DNA from: Hydrogenophaga sp.
GTDB lineage: Bacteria; Pseudomonadota; Gammaproteobacteria; Burkholderiales; Burkholderiaceae_C
DNA: 64,000 nucleotides
Assembly (NCBI GenBank): GCA_016741995.1
Contig: JACVCO010000005.1
Span: 124,001 to 188,000 of the forward strand
Direction of reading: 5' to 3'
Each line of letters begins with the position of its first letter. Position 1 is the stretch's first letter. A program made the translations under genes and the position numbers. Below, piece by piece: positions 62,735 through 64,000 of the stretch. A model generated the notes under the pieces. That model was not told the DNA's origin. It made no database searches and was given only the letters and a program-made list of their open reading frames with translations.

Positions 62735-63434
62735 GTCCGATGTGATGATTGCGGTCAGCCATGTGTTCAAGTCGGTCACCGACTCGACGGGCACGCTGAC
62801 CATTCTGCGGGATATCGATTTCGCCGTGCGCCGCGGCGAAACGGTGGCCATCGTGGGGGCCTCCGGCTCGGGCAAGAGCACGCTGCTGTCCATCGTGGCC
62901 GGGTTGGATACGCCCACGCAAGGTTCGGTTCACATCGACGGCAGCGACCTGTTCGCGCTCGACGAAGACCGTCGCGCCGCGCTGCGGGCCGCGAAGGTGG
63001 GTTTCGTGTTCCAGAGCTTCCAGTTGCTGGCCAACCTGACCGCGCTGGAAAACGTGATGCTGCCGCTGGAGCTGGCCGGGCGGCGCGACGCGCGGCAGGC
63101 CGCCACCGCCATGCTGCAGCGCGTGGGCCTGGGCGAGCGGCTCAACCACTACCCCAAGGTGCTGTCGGGTGGTGAACAGCAGCGTGTGGCGCTGGCGCGT
63201 GCCTTCGTGGTGCGCCCGGCCGTGCTGCTGGCCGACGAGCCCACCGGCAGCCTGGATTTCGCCACCGGCGAGGCCGTGATGGGGCTGATGTTCGAGCTCA
63301 ACCGCGAACAGCACACCACGCTGGTGCTGGTCACACACGACCGCGGCATCGCGGCGCGCTGCGACCGTCGCATCACCATCGCGGCGGGGCAGGTGGCCGA
63401 CATCTCCAGCGGCGCATCGGCCATCGCGGCCTGA
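62733..63434 (+). CDS. ABC transporter ATP-binding protein (YbbA type)
   Basis: The 233-residue ATPase has Walker A GASGSGKST at 42-50, Q-loop VFQSFQLLANLTALENVMLP, the signature LSGGEQQRVALARAF and Walker B LLADEPTG. It belongs to the lipoprotein/LolD-like group. E. coli has ybbA divergent from tesA, followed by the permease gene ybbP. Here no permease follows, and rlmB comes next. A second ATG at 62745 (MIAVSHV) is a possible start that would remove the start-codon overlap. Confidence 0.92.
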   Translation: MSDVMIAVSHVFKSVTDSTGTLTILRDIDFAVRRGETVAIVGASGSGKSTLLSIVAGLDTPTQGSVHIDGSDLFALDEDRRAALRAAKVGFVFQSFQLLANLTALENVMLPLELAGRRDARQAATAMLQRVGLGERLNHYPKVLSGGEQQRVALARAFVVRPAVLLADEPTGSLDFATGEAVMGLMFELNREQHTTLVLVTHDRGIAARCDRRITIAAGQVADISSGASAIAA

Positions 63435-63446
63435 GCCCCCGGGCTC

Positions 63447-63463
63447 GGCGGGATAATCCCGCC
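63447..63463 (+). promoter_or_regulatory. Palindrome with -10-like core upstream of rlmB
   Basis: GGCGGGA-TAA-TCCCGCC is a perfect 7-bp inverted repeat. Its centre holds GATAAT (63452-63457), a good -10. It ends one base before the rlmB ATG, so an rlmB transcript from this site would be leaderless or nearly so. No -35 is seen. Confidence 0.35.
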
Positions 63464-63464
63464 C

Positions 63465-64000
63465 ATGTCGTCCTCGCCCAAAGCCCCGTCCACCACCAAA
63501 GTTCTTTTCGGTTTCCACGCGGTGGGCGTGCGGCTGAAGACCGCACCGCAGAGCATCGTCGAGGTGTATTTCGAGGCCACGCGGCGCGACGCGCGCATGC
63601 GCCAGTTCCTCGAGCGCGCCAAGGAAGCCGGTGTGCGCCTCATCGAAGCCGATGGCCTGCGCATCGCCAAGCTCGCGGGCAGCCACGGCCACCAGGGCGT
63701 GGCCGCGCGCGTGCTGCCGGTGGAGCAGGCGCGCTCGCTCGACGACCTGCTCGACCGGTTCGAGGCCGCTGGCGAGGTGCCCTTGCTGCTGGTGCTCGAT
63801 GGCGTGACCGACCCGCACAACCTGGGCGCCTGCCTGCGCGTGGCCGACGGCGCGGGTGCGCACGCCGTGATCGCGCCCAAGGACCACGCCGTGGGCCTGA
63901 ACGCCACCGTGGCCAAGGTGGCCAGCGGCGCGGCCGAGACCATGCCGTACTTCATGGTCACCAACCTCGCGCGCACGCTGGGCGAGCTCAAGGAACGCAA
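63465..64000 (+). CDS. rlmB: 23S rRNA (guanosine-2251-2'-O)-methyltransferase RlmB, N-terminal part (runs off window)
   Basis: About 178 residues are present. The N-terminal substrate-binding domain (about 12-95: VLFGFHAVGVRLKTAP, SHGHQGVAARVLPVE) is complete. The SPOUT catalytic domain has begun with VLDGVTDPHNLGACLRVADGAGA. The remaining motifs lie beyond 64000. The full protein should be about 245 residues. The gene runs in the same direction as the ABC ATPase gene, after a 30-bp gap. Confidence 0.93.
   Translation, partial: MSSSPKAPSTTKVLFGFHAVGVRLKTAPQSIVEVYFEATRRDARMRQFLERAKEAGVRLIEADGLRIAKLAGSHGHQGVAARVLPVEQARSLDDLLDRFEAAGEVPLLLVLDGVTDPHNLGACLRVADGAGAHAVIAPKDHAVGLNATVAKVASGAAETMPYFMVTNLARTLGELKER

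Overview
This is a 64 kb stretch of GC-rich chromosome from a betaproteobacterium. It is most likely a member of the Burkholderiales, family Comamonadaceae (Hydrogenophaga/Acidovorax-like). The grounds are the short-form HisG regulator HisZ next to purA, Bug-type (TctC-like) binding proteins without transporter partners, an E3 subunit with its own lipoyl domain, and the ndk-rlmN-pilW-rodZ-ispG-hisS-yfgM-bamB-der-hfq-hflX-hflKC-hisZ-purA order. No species can be named from this. No rRNA, tRNA, CRISPR, IS or phage genes were seen, and no gene-free gap exceeds about 245 bp.

Layout. 1-6.9 kb: the end of rnhB, a SpoU/TrmH methyltransferase, carA, a small unknown gene, carB, greA (with a leader hairpin that looks like an attenuator) and a DUF4149 membrane protein. 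6.9-10.9 kb: an accessory-looking metabolic cluster. A DNA-binding-domain/citrate-synthase fusion faces a three-gene operon (D-2-hydroxyacid dehydrogenase, Bug binding protein, short-chain dehydrogenase) across a short AT-rich operator region. 10.95-21.4 kb: folD, a FixJ-type two-component system, and the divergent pyruvate dehydrogenase operon aceE-aceF-lpdA. Three about 20-bp-spaced repeats lie between the kinase gene and aceE. 21.5-29.5 kb: a second accessory block holding a secreted alpha/beta hydrolase divergent from a LysR-Bug pair, an NlpC/P60 peptidase, a TetR regulator, an isochorismatase-like hydrolase, prpE and an ArsR regulator.

29.7-36.5 kb: the 2-oxoglutarate dehydrogenase operon sucA-sucB-lpd with zapE behind it. 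36.5-43 kb: a PP2C phosphatase, an XPD/DinG-like helicase, bamD, rluD, scpB and rluB. 43-59 kb: the long housekeeping run from ndk to purA. It covers nucleotide balance, rRNA methylation, pilus and cell-shape factors, isoprenoid synthesis, outer-membrane assembly, ribosome GTPases, Hfq, membrane proteolysis control, and histidine and purine synthesis. 59-64 kb: a phosphoribosyltransferase, a cystathionine beta-lyase family enzyme, a small Lys-rich protein, selU, tesA, a YbbA-type ABC ATPase and the start of rlmB.

The core genes form two central-carbon gateways (pyruvate and 2-oxoglutarate dehydrogenase), each with its own E3, plus a macromolecule-maintenance superoperon. The less ordinary biology lies in the two accessory blocks and in the regulatory DNA: the operator between the citrate-synthase fusion and its neighbours, the repeat array at aceE, the greA leader hairpin, and the start codons shared by tesA and the ABC ATPase. 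Starts were chosen by frame, ribosome-binding sites and family length. Promoter calls are by eye and weaker than the gene calls.
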